In this document: positions 37,125 to 47,425 of the stretch, one piece after another
Layout: the number at the start of each line of letters is the position of its first letter
Numbering within the stretch: position 1 is the first letter of the stretch
Assembly (NCBI RefSeq): GCF_000377645.1
Contig: NZ_KB898473.1
Coordinates: 62,001-126,000 of the forward strand
Reading direction: 5' to 3'
Length of the DNA: 64,000 nucleotides
DNA from: Thiomonas sp. FB-6
Lineage (GTDB): Bacteria > Pseudomonadota > Gammaproteobacteria > Burkholderiales > Burkholderiaceae_C
Position numbers and translations under genes: made by a program
Notes under the pieces: generated by a model
What the model saw: only the letters and a program-made list of their open reading frames with translations
Database searches by the model: none
Told to the model about the DNA's origin: nothing

Positions 37125-38305
37125 TACACCTTCCGCGGGGGCCGCCCGGCGACCAGCGCGAAGGTGAACAGGCGGCACTCGATGGGGCCGTTGAACAGCA
37201 CGTGGCGCCTGGACGCCTTCAGGCCCAGCGAACGCTCGGCACGCAGGTCGGCCAGCAGCAGCGCGGCGTTCCAGCCGACGAAACGCTGCTTGAGCCGGTC
37301 GCCGAGCCGGGGCAGCAGGTCCTCGGCCTGGGCTCCCTTCGCCTCGATGCGCTCGGCATAGGGCGGGTTGCACAGCACCCAGCCGGACTGCTCCGGCGCG
37401 AGTTCCAGCGGCGTGGGGCCCTCCAGGGCGTCGCCCTGGCGCACTTGCAGCGCCTGCTCGACCCCGGCGCGGCGCGCGTTGTCGCGGGTCAGCGCCACCA
37501 TGCGGGGGTCGATGTCGGCGGCCACGATGGGCGCCGGGGCCTCGCGGCGCGCGGCCTGGGCCTGCGCGCGCAGTTCGCGCCAGACGGCGGGATCGAAGCC
37601 GCTCAGGCGCTCGAAGCCGAAGCCGCGCTGCAGCCCCGGGGCGATGCGGCAGGCCCGCTGCGCGGCCTCGATGACGATGGTGCCGGCCCCGCAGAAGGGG
37701 TCGTAGAGAGCGGCCTGCGGCGTCCAGCCGGCCAGGCGCAGCAGCCCGGCCGCGAGGTTCTCCTTCAGCGGCGCCTCGCCGTGCGCGGCGCGCCAGCCGC
37801 GCTTGAACAGGGCTTCGCCCGAGGTGTCCAGGTACAGCGTGGCGCTGGAGGCGTCGAGGTGCAGATGCACCCGCACCTGCGGGTTCTCGCGGGCCACGCT
37901 CGGCCGCCGGCCGTCGCGCAGACGGAAGTGATCGCACACTCCGTCCTTGGCGCGCAGCAGCGCGAAATGCAGGCTTTGCATGGGGCTGCGCTCGGCGGTC
38001 ACGTCCACGCGCAGCGTGGCGTCGGCGTCGAACCACTGCGCCCAGGGCTGGCGCAGCGCCAGGCGGTAGATGTCGTCGGCGTGGGCCACCGGGCCCTGCG
38101 CCACGCGCAGCAGCACCCGCGAGGCGATGCGGGTGTGAAGATTCAGCAACATCACGTCGCGCAGGCTGCCGCGCAGGCTCAGCCCGGCCGCGTGCTCGGC
38201 CTGCGGCTGCGCGCCGCAGCCCTCGATTTCGGCGATCTCCTCGCGCAGCGCCTGCTCGAGGCCGCGCGGACAGGGCAGGTACAGGCTGTGCTGATCGTCG
38301 GACAT
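37124..38305 (-). CDS. rlmL: RlmL-type 23S rRNA guanine-N2 methyltransferase
   Basis: Predicted 393-residue RNA methyltransferase acting by family on 23S rRNA (G2445, N2). An N-terminal THUMP domain (about 50-160) precedes a Rossmann methyltransferase domain with YDPFCGAGTIVIEAA near residue 200, ADIDPRMVALTRDNARRAGV, and the NPPY catalytic motif (VLCNPPYAERI) near residue 311. It corresponds to the RlmL half only; the RlmK domain fused to it in E. coli is absent, as in many Betaproteobacteria. The stop is TAG. It is divergent from the PhnD-like gene. Confidence 0.88.
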   Translation of the reverse strand: MSDDQHSLYLPCPRGLEQALREEIAEIEGCGAQPQAEHAAGLSLRGSLRDVMLLNLHTRIASRVLLRVAQGPVAHADDIYRLALRQPWAQWFDADATLRVDVTAERSPMQSLHFALLRAKDGVCDHFRLRDGRRPSVARENPQVRVHLHLDASSATLYLDTSGEALFKRGWRAAHGEAPLKENLAAGLLRLAGWTPQAALYDPFCGAGTIVIEAAQRACRIAPGLQRGFGFERLSGFDPAVWRELRAQAQAARREAPAPIVAADIDPRMVALTRDNARRAGVEQALQVRQGDALEGPTPLELAPEQSGWVLCNPPYAERIEAKGAQAEDLLPRLGDRLKQRFVGWNAALLLADLRAERSLGLKASRRHVLFNGPIECRLFTFALVAGRPPRKV

Positions 38306-38454
38306 GGCGCTGGGCGCGCGCTGCGCGCGCTTCGGGAACGGGGGCCGTCATCGTAGCCAATGCGGGCGCGGCGGCGTCTCCAAGGTACACGGGTACGCGA
38401 CACTCTGCTAGATTTGGTCGGCTGCCGCGCCGGCGGCGCCTCCTGCCACCGACC

Positions 38455-39405
38455 ATGTCCCTGTTCGCCACGCAGCGCCGCGCGCGCACCCACGCCCTGG
38501 CTTTCCGACCACGACGCATGCTCGCCGCGCTGTTCGGCTGCGCGCTGTTCGCCGGCTCGATGCTCGGCGCCGCGCAGGCGGCGCCCGCGCCGGCCGCGAC
38601 GGGCGCCACGCAACTGCTGCGCGTGCAGAACGGGCTGGTGCAGGAGAACGAGGTCGCGGTGGCCAACGGCGCGCAGGCGCTGGCCGACGCCATCACCCAC
38701 GCCACCGGCAAGCGCACGCTGTGGGTGGCGCACGACGCCATCGGCCCGGCACTGGCCGCGCAGCCGGCCGACTACGCCTTCGTCAAGCCGCCCAGCGCCA
38801 GCGCCAAGCTGCTGGCCAAGGGCTGGCACCTGGTGGCCGTGGCGCAGGCGCCGCAGGGTTTCGGCGTCGACTTCATCGCCCAGCCCTGCCCCGGCCATGG
38901 CGCCGAGGTGCTGCTCGGCGGCCCCACGCTGAGCACCCTGGGCGTGGCCACCTCGGCGCCGGCCGCCTGCGTGTCCCTGCGCGACGTCTGGAGCGCGCCT
39001 GCCGCGGTGCTGCTGGCCCCGGCCCAGGGCAGCCTGGTGGACAAGGTGGCGGCCAAGCTGTGGCTGCAGCACGCCAGCAAGCTGCCGCCCACCGTGCACG
39101 TGCAGTACCAGAACGCGGTCACCGATTTCATGCAGGTCACGCACGCTGCGGTGATCGGCGTGGTCACGCCGCTGGTGTCGGCGAAGTGGCGCGCCGCCGG
39201 CGGCGTGGTGCTGGCGCACCAGGAGATGCCCTTCTGGACCGTGCTGGCCGCGCCCTCGGTAGGTGCCGACCAGGTGGCCAAGGTGCGCGCGGCGCTGCTC
39301 TCGCCCGAGGCCCGCCCGATGGATCGCGCCTTGCACGTGGCCGGCTGGGTGGCCGGCGACCCGCAGGTCTACGCCGATTTCATGCACTGGCTGGCGGCAC
39401 ACTGA
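38455..39405 (+). CDS. PhnD-like periplasmic binding protein, orphan
   Basis: Predicted 316-residue secreted protein with a signal peptide (RRMLAALFGCALFAGSMLGAAQA). The mature part resembles phosphate/phosphonate-type binding proteins of the PhnD/SsuA group: KRTLWVAHDAIGPALAA, YAFVKPPSASAKLLAKGW and the C-terminal RAALLSPEARPMD. Similarity is moderate, so the ligand is unknown. An in-frame ATG at 38518 would also leave a complete signal peptide. No ABC ATPase or permease gene adjoins it. TAGATT at 38411 is a possible -10. It is convergent with gshB. Confidence 0.7.
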   Translation: MSLFATQRRARTHALAFRPRRMLAALFGCALFAGSMLGAAQAAPAPAATGATQLLRVQNGLVQENEVAVANGAQALADAITHATGKRTLWVAHDAIGPALAAQPADYAFVKPPSASAKLLAKGWHLVAVAQAPQGFGVDFIAQPCPGHGAEVLLGGPTLSTLGVATSAPAACVSLRDVWSAPAAVLLAPAQGSLVDKVAAKLWLQHASKLPPTVHVQYQNAVTDFMQVTHAAVIGVVTPLVSAKWRAAGGVVLAHQEMPFWTVLAAPSVGADQVAKVRAALLSPEARPMDRALHVAGWVAGDPQVYADFMHWLAAH

Positions 39406-39441
39406 GCCGCCGCTGCGGCGCAGCGCGCCGCGCCTAGGAGC

Positions 39442-40422
39442 CTAGGCCGCGCGCGTGGCCGCCGCTTCCACCGCGTCGATGAAGCGCGCCGCCACGTCGA
39501 AGCCGGTCTGCTCGCGGATTTCCACGAAACAGGTCGGGCTGGTGACGTTGATTTCGGTCAGGCGCGTGCCGATGATGTCCAGGCCCACGAGCAGCAGTCC
39601 ACGCGCCGCCAGCGTCGGCCCCAGCGCCCGCGCGATCGCGAGGTCGCCTTCCTGCAGCGGCTGTGCGCGCCCCAGGCCGCCGGCGGCCAGGTTGCCCCGC
39701 GTCTCTCCGCCCTGCGGAATGCGCGCCAGCGCGTAGGGCACCGGCTCGCCGTCGATCAGCAGCACGCGCTTGTCGCCCTGCGCGATCTGCGGCAGGTAGC
39801 CCTGCGCCATGATCGTGCGCCGGCCGGTGTCGGTGAGGGTCTCCAGCACCACGCCCAGGTTGGCGTCCGGCGCGCCGTCGGCGCCGTTGCGCAGGCGGAA
39901 CACGCCTGAGCCCCCCATGCCGTCCAGCGGCTTGACGATGACGTCGCCATGCTCGCGCGCGAAGGCGCGCAGCGCGGCCGGGTCGCGGCTGACCAGGGTG
40001 TCGGGAATGTGGTCGGGCCACTCCAGGATGGCCAGCTTCTCCGGGTGGTCGCGCAGCGCGCGCGGGCGGTTGAACACGCGCGCGCCCTCGCGCTCGGCCT
40101 GCTCCAGCAGATGCGTGGCGTAGAAGAACTCGCTGTCGAAGGGCGGGTCCTTGCGCATGAGCACCGCGTCGAATTCGCGCAGCGCCAGCGCCACCACCTC
40201 GATCTCGGTGAACCACGGCCGCGCGCCGTCCAGCGGCTGGATGTGCCGGCAGGGCGCCTGCACCGCCTGCGCGCCGCGGGCGTCGCGCAGCCAGCGCAGC
40301 TGGCGGGGCTCGCAGGCCCACACCGCATGGCCCCGGCGCGCCGCCTCGCGCATCATGGCCAGGGTCGAGTCCTTCTTCGGGTTGAAGGCTTCCAGCGGAT
40401 CGGCGACGAACAGCAGTTTCAT
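39442..40422 (-). CDS. gshB: Glutathione synthetase
   Basis: Predicted 326-residue ATP-grasp ligase adding glycine to gamma-glutamylcysteine. The N-terminus MKLLFVADPLEAFNPKKDSTLAMMREAARRGH is typical; VIVKPLDGMGGSGVFRL is the ATP-grasp glycine-rich loop; RVLLIDGEPVPYALARIPQ, TRGNLAAGG and DIIGTRLTEINVTSPT are conserved catalytic segments. It follows gshA by 31 bases on the same strand and probably shares its transcript. Confidence 0.95.
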   Translation of the reverse strand: MKLLFVADPLEAFNPKKDSTLAMMREAARRGHAVWACEPRQLRWLRDARGAQAVQAPCRHIQPLDGARPWFTEIEVVALALREFDAVLMRKDPPFDSEFFYATHLLEQAEREGARVFNRPRALRDHPEKLAILEWPDHIPDTLVSRDPAALRAFAREHGDVIVKPLDGMGGSGVFRLRNGADGAPDANLGVVLETLTDTGRRTIMAQGYLPQIAQGDKRVLLIDGEPVPYALARIPQGGETRGNLAAGGLGRAQPLQEGDLAIARALGPTLAARGLLLVGLDIIGTRLTEINVTSPTCFVEIREQTGFDVAARFIDAVEAAATRAA

Positions 40423-40453
40423 GGCGGCGGGCCCCCGCGCGCGGGGGCTGTTT

Positions 40454-41746
40454 TCACTCGGTTTCGGCCTCGGGATCGGTGCGCTCGAGCTCGTAGCTCG
40501 CGGCCACCAGCGCCAGGCGCGCGATCACGCCGTACATGTGGAAGCGGTTGGGGCCGCTGGTGCCGGGCTTGGCCTCCGGATTGGTGACGTTGAACTGCTC
40601 GTCGAAAGCCAGCGGCACGAAGTGCATGCCCGGCGAGTTCAGGTTCTCGCTCGGGCCGCGGTCGGCGTGCACGCGGTAGAAGCCGCCCACGACGTAGCGG
40701 TCCATCATGTACACCACCGGTTCGCACACCGCTTCCTGCAGGCGTTCGATGCTCGGAATGCCTTCCTGGATGATGACGTCGCGCACCTGCATGCCTTCCT
40801 TGACCACGCTCATCTTGTTGCGGGTCTTGCGGTTGAGGTCGCGCACCTCGGAGGCGTCGTGCACCATCATCACGCCCATGCCGTAGGTGCCGGCGTCGGC
40901 CTTCACGGCCACGAAGGGCTTCTCGTGGATGCCGTATTCCTTGTACTTGCGCCGCACCTTGGCCAGCACGCCGTCGACCGCCTCGGCCAGTTCGTCCTCG
41001 CCCTGGCGCTCCTGGAAGTCGATGCCGCCGCACTGCGCGAAATAGGGGTTGAGCATCCACGGGTCCACGCCGATGAGCTTGGCGAAGCGCTTGACCACCG
41101 CGTCGTAGCTGCGGAAGTGGGTGCTCTTGCGCCGGGTGGTCCAGCCCGCGTGCAGCGGCGGCAGCAGGTACTGCTCGAACAGGTTCTGCAGGTCCGCCGG
41201 CACGCCCGAGGACAGGTCGTTGTTGAGCAGGATGGTGCAGGGGTCGAAGTCCTTCGTGCCCAGGCGGCGCTTGGCGCGTACCAGTGGCTCCAGCAGCAGG
41301 CTGGCGCCGGTGGGCAGGGTCACCGTCTTGGGCTCGGTGATGGTCTCGTCGACCGTGCCCACGTGCACGTTCAGGCCGGCCTGGTGGAAGATCTGGGTCA
41401 GGCGCGCCAGATTCTCCAGGTAGAAGGTGTTGCGGGTGTGCTTCTCGGGAATCAGCAGCAGGCCCTTGGCCTCGGGGCAGATCTTCTCGATCGCGGCCAT
41501 CGCCGCCTGCACCGCCAGGGGCAGCATTTCCTCGGACAGGTTGTTCCAGCCGCCGGGAAACAGGTTGGTGTCCACCGGCGCCAGCTTGAAGCCGCCGTTG
41601 CGCAGGTCCACCGAGGCGTAGAAGGGCGGTTGGTGTTCCATCCACTCGAGGCGGAACCAGCGCTCGATGGAGGGCTGGGCTTCGAGGATGCGCTGCTCGA
41701 GTTCGAGCACCGGGCCGCCTTCGGCGGATACGAGGTGAGGGATCAT
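40454..41746 (-). CDS. gshA: Glutamate-cysteine ligase, betaproteobacterial type
   Basis: Predicted 430-residue enzyme making gamma-glutamylcysteine, the first glutathione precursor. It matches the family first described from Acidithiobacillus (TIGR02049), which is unrelated in overall sequence to E. coli GshA. Typical segments are LAPVDTNLFPGGWNNL, IPEKHTRNTFYLENL, FVAVKADAGTYGMGVMMV and YRVHADRGPSENLNSPG. The start ATG 41746 (MIPHLVSAEG) fits the family; AGGTG lies nine bases before it. AACAAT about 65 bases upstream may be a -10. gshB follows. Confidence 0.94.
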   Translation of the reverse strand: MIPHLVSAEGGPVLELEQRILEAQPSIERWFRLEWMEHQPPFYASVDLRNGGFKLAPVDTNLFPGGWNNLSEEMLPLAVQAAMAAIEKICPEAKGLLLIPEKHTRNTFYLENLARLTQIFHQAGLNVHVGTVDETITEPKTVTLPTGASLLLEPLVRAKRRLGTKDFDPCTILLNNDLSSGVPADLQNLFEQYLLPPLHAGWTTRRKSTHFRSYDAVVKRFAKLIGVDPWMLNPYFAQCGGIDFQERQGEDELAEAVDGVLAKVRRKYKEYGIHEKPFVAVKADAGTYGMGVMMVHDASEVRDLNRKTRNKMSVVKEGMQVRDVIIQEGIPSIERLQEAVCEPVVYMMDRYVVGGFYRVHADRGPSENLNSPGMHFVPLAFDEQFNVTNPEAKPGTSGPNRFHMYGVIARLALVAASYELERTDPEAETE

Positions 41747-41916
41747 GCGCGATGCACCTAGGGAGCGGGGGCCGCCGGAGGGGCCACGGATTTCGATTGT
41801 TGCAGAGCCTGGGCGAACGCGTACGACACCGCCCCGGTCCGCCTCGATTGTTCCGCATCCATGTGGGGACGGTCCGGCCTTCCGACAAGAGGGCTTGAGC
41901 ACGCGCAAGCCGGACG

Positions 41917-41942
41917 AAAAAAAGCCCGGGCGATGCCGGGCT
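41917..41942 (-). terminator. Intrinsic terminator of amtB operon
   Basis: Read on the minus strand, AGCCCGG-N6-CCGGGCT is followed at once by a run of seven T. It stands about 65 bases after the amtB stop, a textbook Rho-independent terminator for porin-glnK-amtB. Confidence 0.85.
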
Positions 41943-41969
41943 CAAGATCCTTGCTCTGGAGAGAGGCTG

Positions 41970-41989
41970 CCCGGACCCGAGGGTCCGGG
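41970..41989 (-). other. Second hairpin after amtB
   Basis: CCCGGACCC and GGGTCCGGG form a perfect 9-bp stem with a two-base spacer, between the amtB stop and the terminator. It has no T-run. It may protect the transcript end or be a backup stop. Confidence 0.4.
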
Positions 41990-42007
41990 GTCATGCGGGC
42001 CGAAGCC

Positions 42008-43396
42008 TTACAGCACCTGCTCGCCGTGCAGGCTGATGTCCAGGCCCTCGCGCTCCTGTTCCTCGCTGACGCGCAGGCCCAGCAGCATGTCGACCACCTT
42101 GAGGATGACGAAGGTCACGATGGCGTCGTAGATGATGGTGACGGCCACGCCCTTGGCCTGGATCAGCAGCTGCGCGGAGTTGCCTTCCAGCATGCCCGCG
42201 GTGCCGCCGATGGCCTTGACCGCGAACACGCCGGTCAGCAGCGCGCCCAGGATGCCGCCGATGGCGTGCACGCCGAAGGCGTCGAGCGAGTCGTCGTAGC
42301 CGATCATCTCCTTCATGTACACGGCGGTCCAGAAGCACACCGCGCCGGCGGCCAGGCCGATGATCAGAGCGCCGGTGGGGCCGACGAAGCCGGAGGCCGG
42401 GGTGATGGCCACCAGGCCGGCCACGGCACCCGAGCAGATGCCCAGGATGGTCGGCTTGCCGCGGGCCATCCACTCGACGAACATCCAGCTCAGCGCGGCC
42501 ATGGCGGTGGCGATCTGCGTGGCGGCCATGGCCATGCCAGCACGGTCGCTGGCGGCCACGGCGGAGCCGGCGTTGAAGCCGAACCAGCCCACCCACAGCA
42601 GCGAGGCTCCGATCATGGTCAGCACCAGGTTGTGCGGAGGCATCGGCTCCTTGCCGTAGCCCACGCGCTTGCCCAGCACCAGCGCAGCCACCAGGCCGGC
42701 CACGCCGGCGTTGATGTGCACCACGGTGCCGCCGGCGTAGTCGAGCACGCCGTCACCACCCAGCCAGCCGCCGGGGCCCCACACCATGTGGGCGATCGGG
42801 GCGTACACGGCGAGCAGCCACAGGCCCATGAACCACAGCAGCGCGGAGAACTTCATGCGGTCGGCGAAGGAGCCCACGATCAGCGCCGGGGTGATGATCG
42901 CGAAGGTCATCTGGAAGGTCATGTAGGTGGTCTCCGGGATGGTGGGCGCCAGCGCGTTCGCGGCGTCCAGCCCCATGCCCGTGAGGAACAACCTGCTCAA
43001 TCCTCCGATGAACCCGTTGCCGCTGGTGAACGCCAGGCTGTAGCCGATGACCATCCACAGCACGGTCACCAGGCAGGTGATCGCGAAGCTCTGCATCAGC
43101 GTGGCCAGCACGTTCTTCTTGCGCACCATGCCGCCGTAGAACAGCGCCAGGCCGGGGATGGTCATCATCAGCACCAGCGCGGTGGAGGTCAGCATCCACG
43201 CGTTGTCGCCCGAGTTGATGAAAGCCGCCGGGTTCTTGGCCGCCGAGGCGGCCGCGACAGGCGCCGCGGGGGCTGCGGGAGCGGCCGCGGCGGGTGCCGT
43301 GGCCGCCGCGGGCGCGCTGGCGGTCTGGGCCAGTGCCGCGACCGGCGAGCCCAGCATGGCCAGGCTCAGGGCGATGCTTGCGAAGTACTTTTTCAT
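42008..43396 (-). CDS. amtB: Ammonium transporter
   Basis: Predicted 462-residue inner-membrane ammonium channel. A cleaved signal peptide (MKKYFASIALSLAMLGSPVAALAQ) is followed by an Ala/Pro-rich linker of about 35 residues and eleven transmembrane helices. The pore histidines are visible in VVHINAGVAGLVAAL and DAFGVHAIGGILGAL, and the conserved ALFYGGMVRKKNVLATLMQS follows the first core helix. The start is ATG 43396; an upstream ATG at 43429 overlaps the glnK stop but would disrupt the signal peptide. glnK is 29 bases upstream, the universal glnK-amtB pairing; GlnK blocks AmtB when nitrogen is plentiful. Confidence 0.95.
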   Translation of the reverse strand: MKKYFASIALSLAMLGSPVAALAQTASAPAAATAPAAAAPAAPAAPVAAASAAKNPAAFINSGDNAWMLTSTALVLMMTIPGLALFYGGMVRKKNVLATLMQSFAITCLVTVLWMVIGYSLAFTSGNGFIGGLSRLFLTGMGLDAANALAPTIPETTYMTFQMTFAIITPALIVGSFADRMKFSALLWFMGLWLLAVYAPIAHMVWGPGGWLGGDGVLDYAGGTVVHINAGVAGLVAALVLGKRVGYGKEPMPPHNLVLTMIGASLLWVGWFGFNAGSAVAASDRAGMAMAATQIATAMAALSWMFVEWMARGKPTILGICSGAVAGLVAITPASGFVGPTGALIIGLAAGAVCFWTAVYMKEMIGYDDSLDAFGVHAIGGILGALLTGVFAVKAIGGTAGMLEGNSAQLLIQAKGVAVTIIYDAIVTFVILKVVDMLLGLRVSEEQEREGLDISLHGEQVL

Positions 43397-43425
43397 GTCC
43401 TTGACCTTTCGGAAGTGCGGGGCCG

Positions 43426-44896
<1,471 letters not shown>

Positions 44897-44970
44897 CAGG
44901 ACTCTCCTCAGGGCGAAGCGGTTGGCAGGATCGAAATCACCCGGGGGAAACCCCGGTGTCGACATGGCTC

Positions 44971-44987
44971 TGCAGCTTTCGTGCCAG
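44971..44987 (-). promoter_or_regulatory. Sigma-54 promoter of porin-glnK-amtB
   Basis: On the minus strand CTGGCACGAAAGCTGCA matches the RpoN consensus YTGGCACGRNNNTTGCW at every specified position but one. The transcript would start near 44960, giving a leader of about 65 bases before the porin ATG. Together with the two NtrC-type sites upstream this indicates nitrogen-limitation control. Confidence 0.85.
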
Positions 44988-45047
44988 GCCCGCGGCGGGA
45001 AACCCGTGGGAGTTACAGGGCGTATCGGGACCGCCGGTGCGTTTTCG

Positions 45048-45062
45048 GCACATCGCCGGTGC
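45048..45062. promoter_or_regulatory. NtrC-type site, proximal
   Basis: GCACATCGCCGGTGC matches the palindromic NtrC core GCACC-N5-GGTGC at nine of ten positions. Its centre is about 95 bases upstream of the predicted sigma-54 start, in the usual enhancer range. Confidence 0.65.
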
Positions 45063-45080
45063 GCGGCGCACCGCGCCCAC

Positions 45081-45095
45081 GCACCACCACGGTGC
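45081..45095. promoter_or_regulatory. NtrC-type site, distal
   Basis: GCACCACCACGGTGC matches the NtrC core GCACC-N5-GGTGC at all ten positions. Its centre is 33 bases from that of the proximal site, close to three helical turns, so two dimers could bind the same face of the DNA. Confidence 0.75.
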
Positions 45096-45254
45096 GGCGC
45101 CCACGGCTGGTGCACGCGCGCCGGGCCAGCGCCGACCGTCCCGCCGGTGCAGTCATTGCGCACGCGAGCATCGGCACGACGCGCGGCGCGCGACAATAGA
45201 CGCCTGTGCATGACAAAGGCGCCGGGCTTGTCCGGCGCCATGGACGGGACATTC

Positions 45255-45578
45255 ATGATGGACACCACGCCTCCCCCCGATCGCTCCTCCGCCACGCCGC
45301 CGTCGCCGCGCGCCTTCCTGCGCCGCGCCGCCGAGGCCCTGGAGAACTCCCCGCTGAAGGACGTGCAGCGCAACGTGCGCGCGCTGGCGCACTCGGCCGC
45401 CGGCCGCCTCGACCTGGTCACCCGCGAGGAGTTCGACGCGCTGCAGGCCATGCTCAACGCCTCGGCCCAGCGCGTGGCCCAGCTGGAAGCCCAGGTGGCC
45501 GCGCTGGAATCGCACCTGGCCGCCAGCGCGCAGCGCGCCGCCGAGCAGCCGCCCCAGGCGCCGCCGGTCAGGGGCTGA
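45255..45578 (+). CDS. ubiK: UbiK-family accessory factor
   Basis: Predicted 107-residue protein with the BMFP (YqiC/UbiK) domain: LKDVQRNVRALAHSAAGRLDLVTREEFDALQAM, followed by a coiled-coil (RVAQLEAQVAALESHLAA). UbiK assists the ubiquinone-synthesis complex in Proteobacteria. The N-terminal 20 residues are Pro/Ser-rich and unlike most homologues. Two adjacent ATGs (45255, 45258) are the likely start; an ATG at 45210 is also in frame. The spacer to the divergent porin gene (358 bases, 44897-45254) holds the nitrogen-control sites. yifB follows after 40 bases. Confidence 0.85.
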   Translation: MMDTTPPPDRSSATPPSPRAFLRRAAEALENSPLKDVQRNVRALAHSAAGRLDLVTREEFDALQAMLNASAQRVAQLEAQVAALESHLAASAQRAAEQPPQAPPVRG

Positions 45579-45618
45579 GGGCCGGGAGGCTCCGGGCCCC
45601 ACGGAACCTGCGGCCGGC

Positions 45619-47256
45619 ATGGCGCTTGCCGTGGTCGCCAGCCGGGCCCTGCTGGGCCTGGAAGCGCCCGCCGTGCAGGTGGAGGTGCACCTGTCGGGCG
45701 GGCTGCCGGCCTTCGGCATCGTCGGCCTGCCCGAGGCCGAGGTGCGCGAGGCCCGTGAACGGGTGCGCAGCGCCCTGCTGAACAGTTCGCTGCCCTTCCC
45801 CAGCGCGCGGCGCATCGTCGTGAACCTGGCCCCGGCGGACCTGCCCAAGGAATCCGGCCGTTTCGACTTGCCCATCGCGCTGGGCCTGCTGGCCGCGCAG
45901 GGCGCCATCGACCCCGCCCGCCTGGCCGGCCACGAGTTCGCCGGCGAGCTGTCCCTTTCCGGCGAACTGCGCCCGGTGCGCGGCGCGCTGGCCATGTTGT
46001 GTGCCGCGCGCGCGGCGCCATCGCCACGCCCGCCGGACACGTCGCGGCCCGGCGCCCGCGAGCCGCGAACGGGCCCGGGCACGGCGCGGCCCCTGGGGCC
46101 TCCCGCGCAGCGCTTCGTGCTTCCGCTGGCCAGCGCGCAGGAAGCGGCGGTGGCCGGCGCCGAAGGCCTGCTCGGCGCCAGGCACCTGAACGAGGTCGTC
46201 GCCTACCTGTGCGGCAACGCGGACGCCGCCTCGCTGCAGGTCGAACCGGCGTCAGCCGAGGCCGGCTCGGGCGCCACGGCCCATGCGGCCCGCGAGCCCG
46301 GCGGGGCCCAGGCGCCCGACCTGGCCGACGTGCGCGGCCAGGCCCTGGCACGGCGCGCGCTGGAGGTCGCCGCCGCGGGCGCCCACCACCTGCTGCTGGT
46401 GGGCCCGCCCGGCAGCGGCAAGACCATGCTGGCGCAGCGCCTGTGCGGGCTGTTGCCGGGGCTGGACCATGAGCAGGCCCTGCAAAGTGCCGCGCTGCTC
46501 AGCCTGGACGGCAGCTTCGATCCCCGCGCCTGGGCGCGGCGCAGCCTGCGCAGCCCCCACCACACCAGCTCGGCCGCCGCGCTCCTGGGCAGCCTGGCCG
46601 CCGGGCGGCTGCGCCCCGGCGAGGTCTCGCTGGCCCACCACGGCCTGCTGTTCCTGGACGAACTGCCCGAGTTCGACCGCCGCGCGCTGGAAGGCCTGCG
46701 CGAGCCGCTGGAGGCCGGCTGCGTGCACCTGGCCCGCGCCGCGCGGCGCGTGAGCCTGCCGGCCAGCTTCCAGCTGGTGGCCGCGATGAACCCCTGCCCC
46801 TGCGGGCACCTGGGAGACACCACGCGCGAATGCCGCTGCACCCCCGAGCAGGTGCAACGCTACCGCGCGCGCCTGTCGGGACCGCTGCTCGACCGCATCG
46901 ACCTGCGGGTCGAAGTCGCCGCCTTGCCGCCGGCCGATCTGTTCGAGCTGCCCCCGGGCGAGCCCAGCGCCGAGGTGGCCGAGCGCGTGCGCCGGGCCGC
47001 CGAACGCCAGCAGCAGCGCCAGGGCCTGCCCAACGCCCGCCTCGAGGCCGGCGCGCTGGAGCGCCACTGCGCGTTGCAGGCGGCCGACCGCAGCTGGCTG
47101 GCCGAGGCGCTGGCAAGCCTGGGCGCCTCGGCCCGCGCCGCGCACCGCGTGCTGCGCGTGGCGCGCAGCATCGCCGACCTCGCGGCGGCGCCGCGCCTCG
47201 GCCGCTCCCACCTGGCCGAGGCCCTGCAGCTGCGCCGCGCGCTGGGCGGGGCATAG
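45619..47256 (+). CDS. YifB/ComM-family magnesium-chelatase-like AAA ATPase
   Basis: Predicted 545-residue protein. An N-terminal Lon-protease-like domain (VEVHLSGGLPAFGIVGLPEAEVREARERV) precedes an AAA domain with Walker A GPPGSGKT at residues 262-269 and Walker B GLLFLDELPEFDR, then the Cys-rich MNPCPCGHLGDTTRECRC segment. ComM, the characterised member, is a helicase promoting branch migration in natural transformation. A Pro/Arg-rich insert around residues 132-156 is unusual. The final codons agree with family C-termini. Confidence 0.9.
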   Translation: MALAVVASRALLGLEAPAVQVEVHLSGGLPAFGIVGLPEAEVREARERVRSALLNSSLPFPSARRIVVNLAPADLPKESGRFDLPIALGLLAAQGAIDPARLAGHEFAGELSLSGELRPVRGALAMLCAARAAPSPRPPDTSRPGAREPRTGPGTARPLGPPAQRFVLPLASAQEAAVAGAEGLLGARHLNEVVAYLCGNADAASLQVEPASAEAGSGATAHAAREPGGAQAPDLADVRGQALARRALEVAAAGAHHLLLVGPPGSGKTMLAQRLCGLLPGLDHEQALQSAALLSLDGSFDPRAWARRSLRSPHHTSSAAALLGSLAAGRLRPGEVSLAHHGLLFLDELPEFDRRALEGLREPLEAGCVHLARAARRVSLPASFQLVAAMNPCPCGHLGDTTRECRCTPEQVQRYRARLSGPLLDRIDLRVEVAALPPADLFELPPGEPSAEVAERVRRAAERQQQRQGLPNARLEAGALERHCALQAADRSWLAEALASLGASARAAHRVLRVARSIADLAAAPRLGRSHLAEALQLRRALGGA

Positions 47257-47425
47257 CCGAGACCACGATCGCGCCCGCGCGCTCACCTGCCGCAGCAGGC
47301 GATGCATGACGCCGCGCGGGCCGATCGGTTCTTCCGGGCGCTGGTGGCACCGCTGCTGACGCCGTGAAGGGCTGCGCGGCCGGCATGCCGCCACGCGGCG
47401 CGGTTGCTCGGCGCGGCGCGGCGCA

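Noticed and set aside
45058-45072. Third NtrC-like site GGTGC-N5-GCACC
   Set aside because: The half-sites are in the reverse order to the NtrC dyad and arise from the flanks of the two true candidates.
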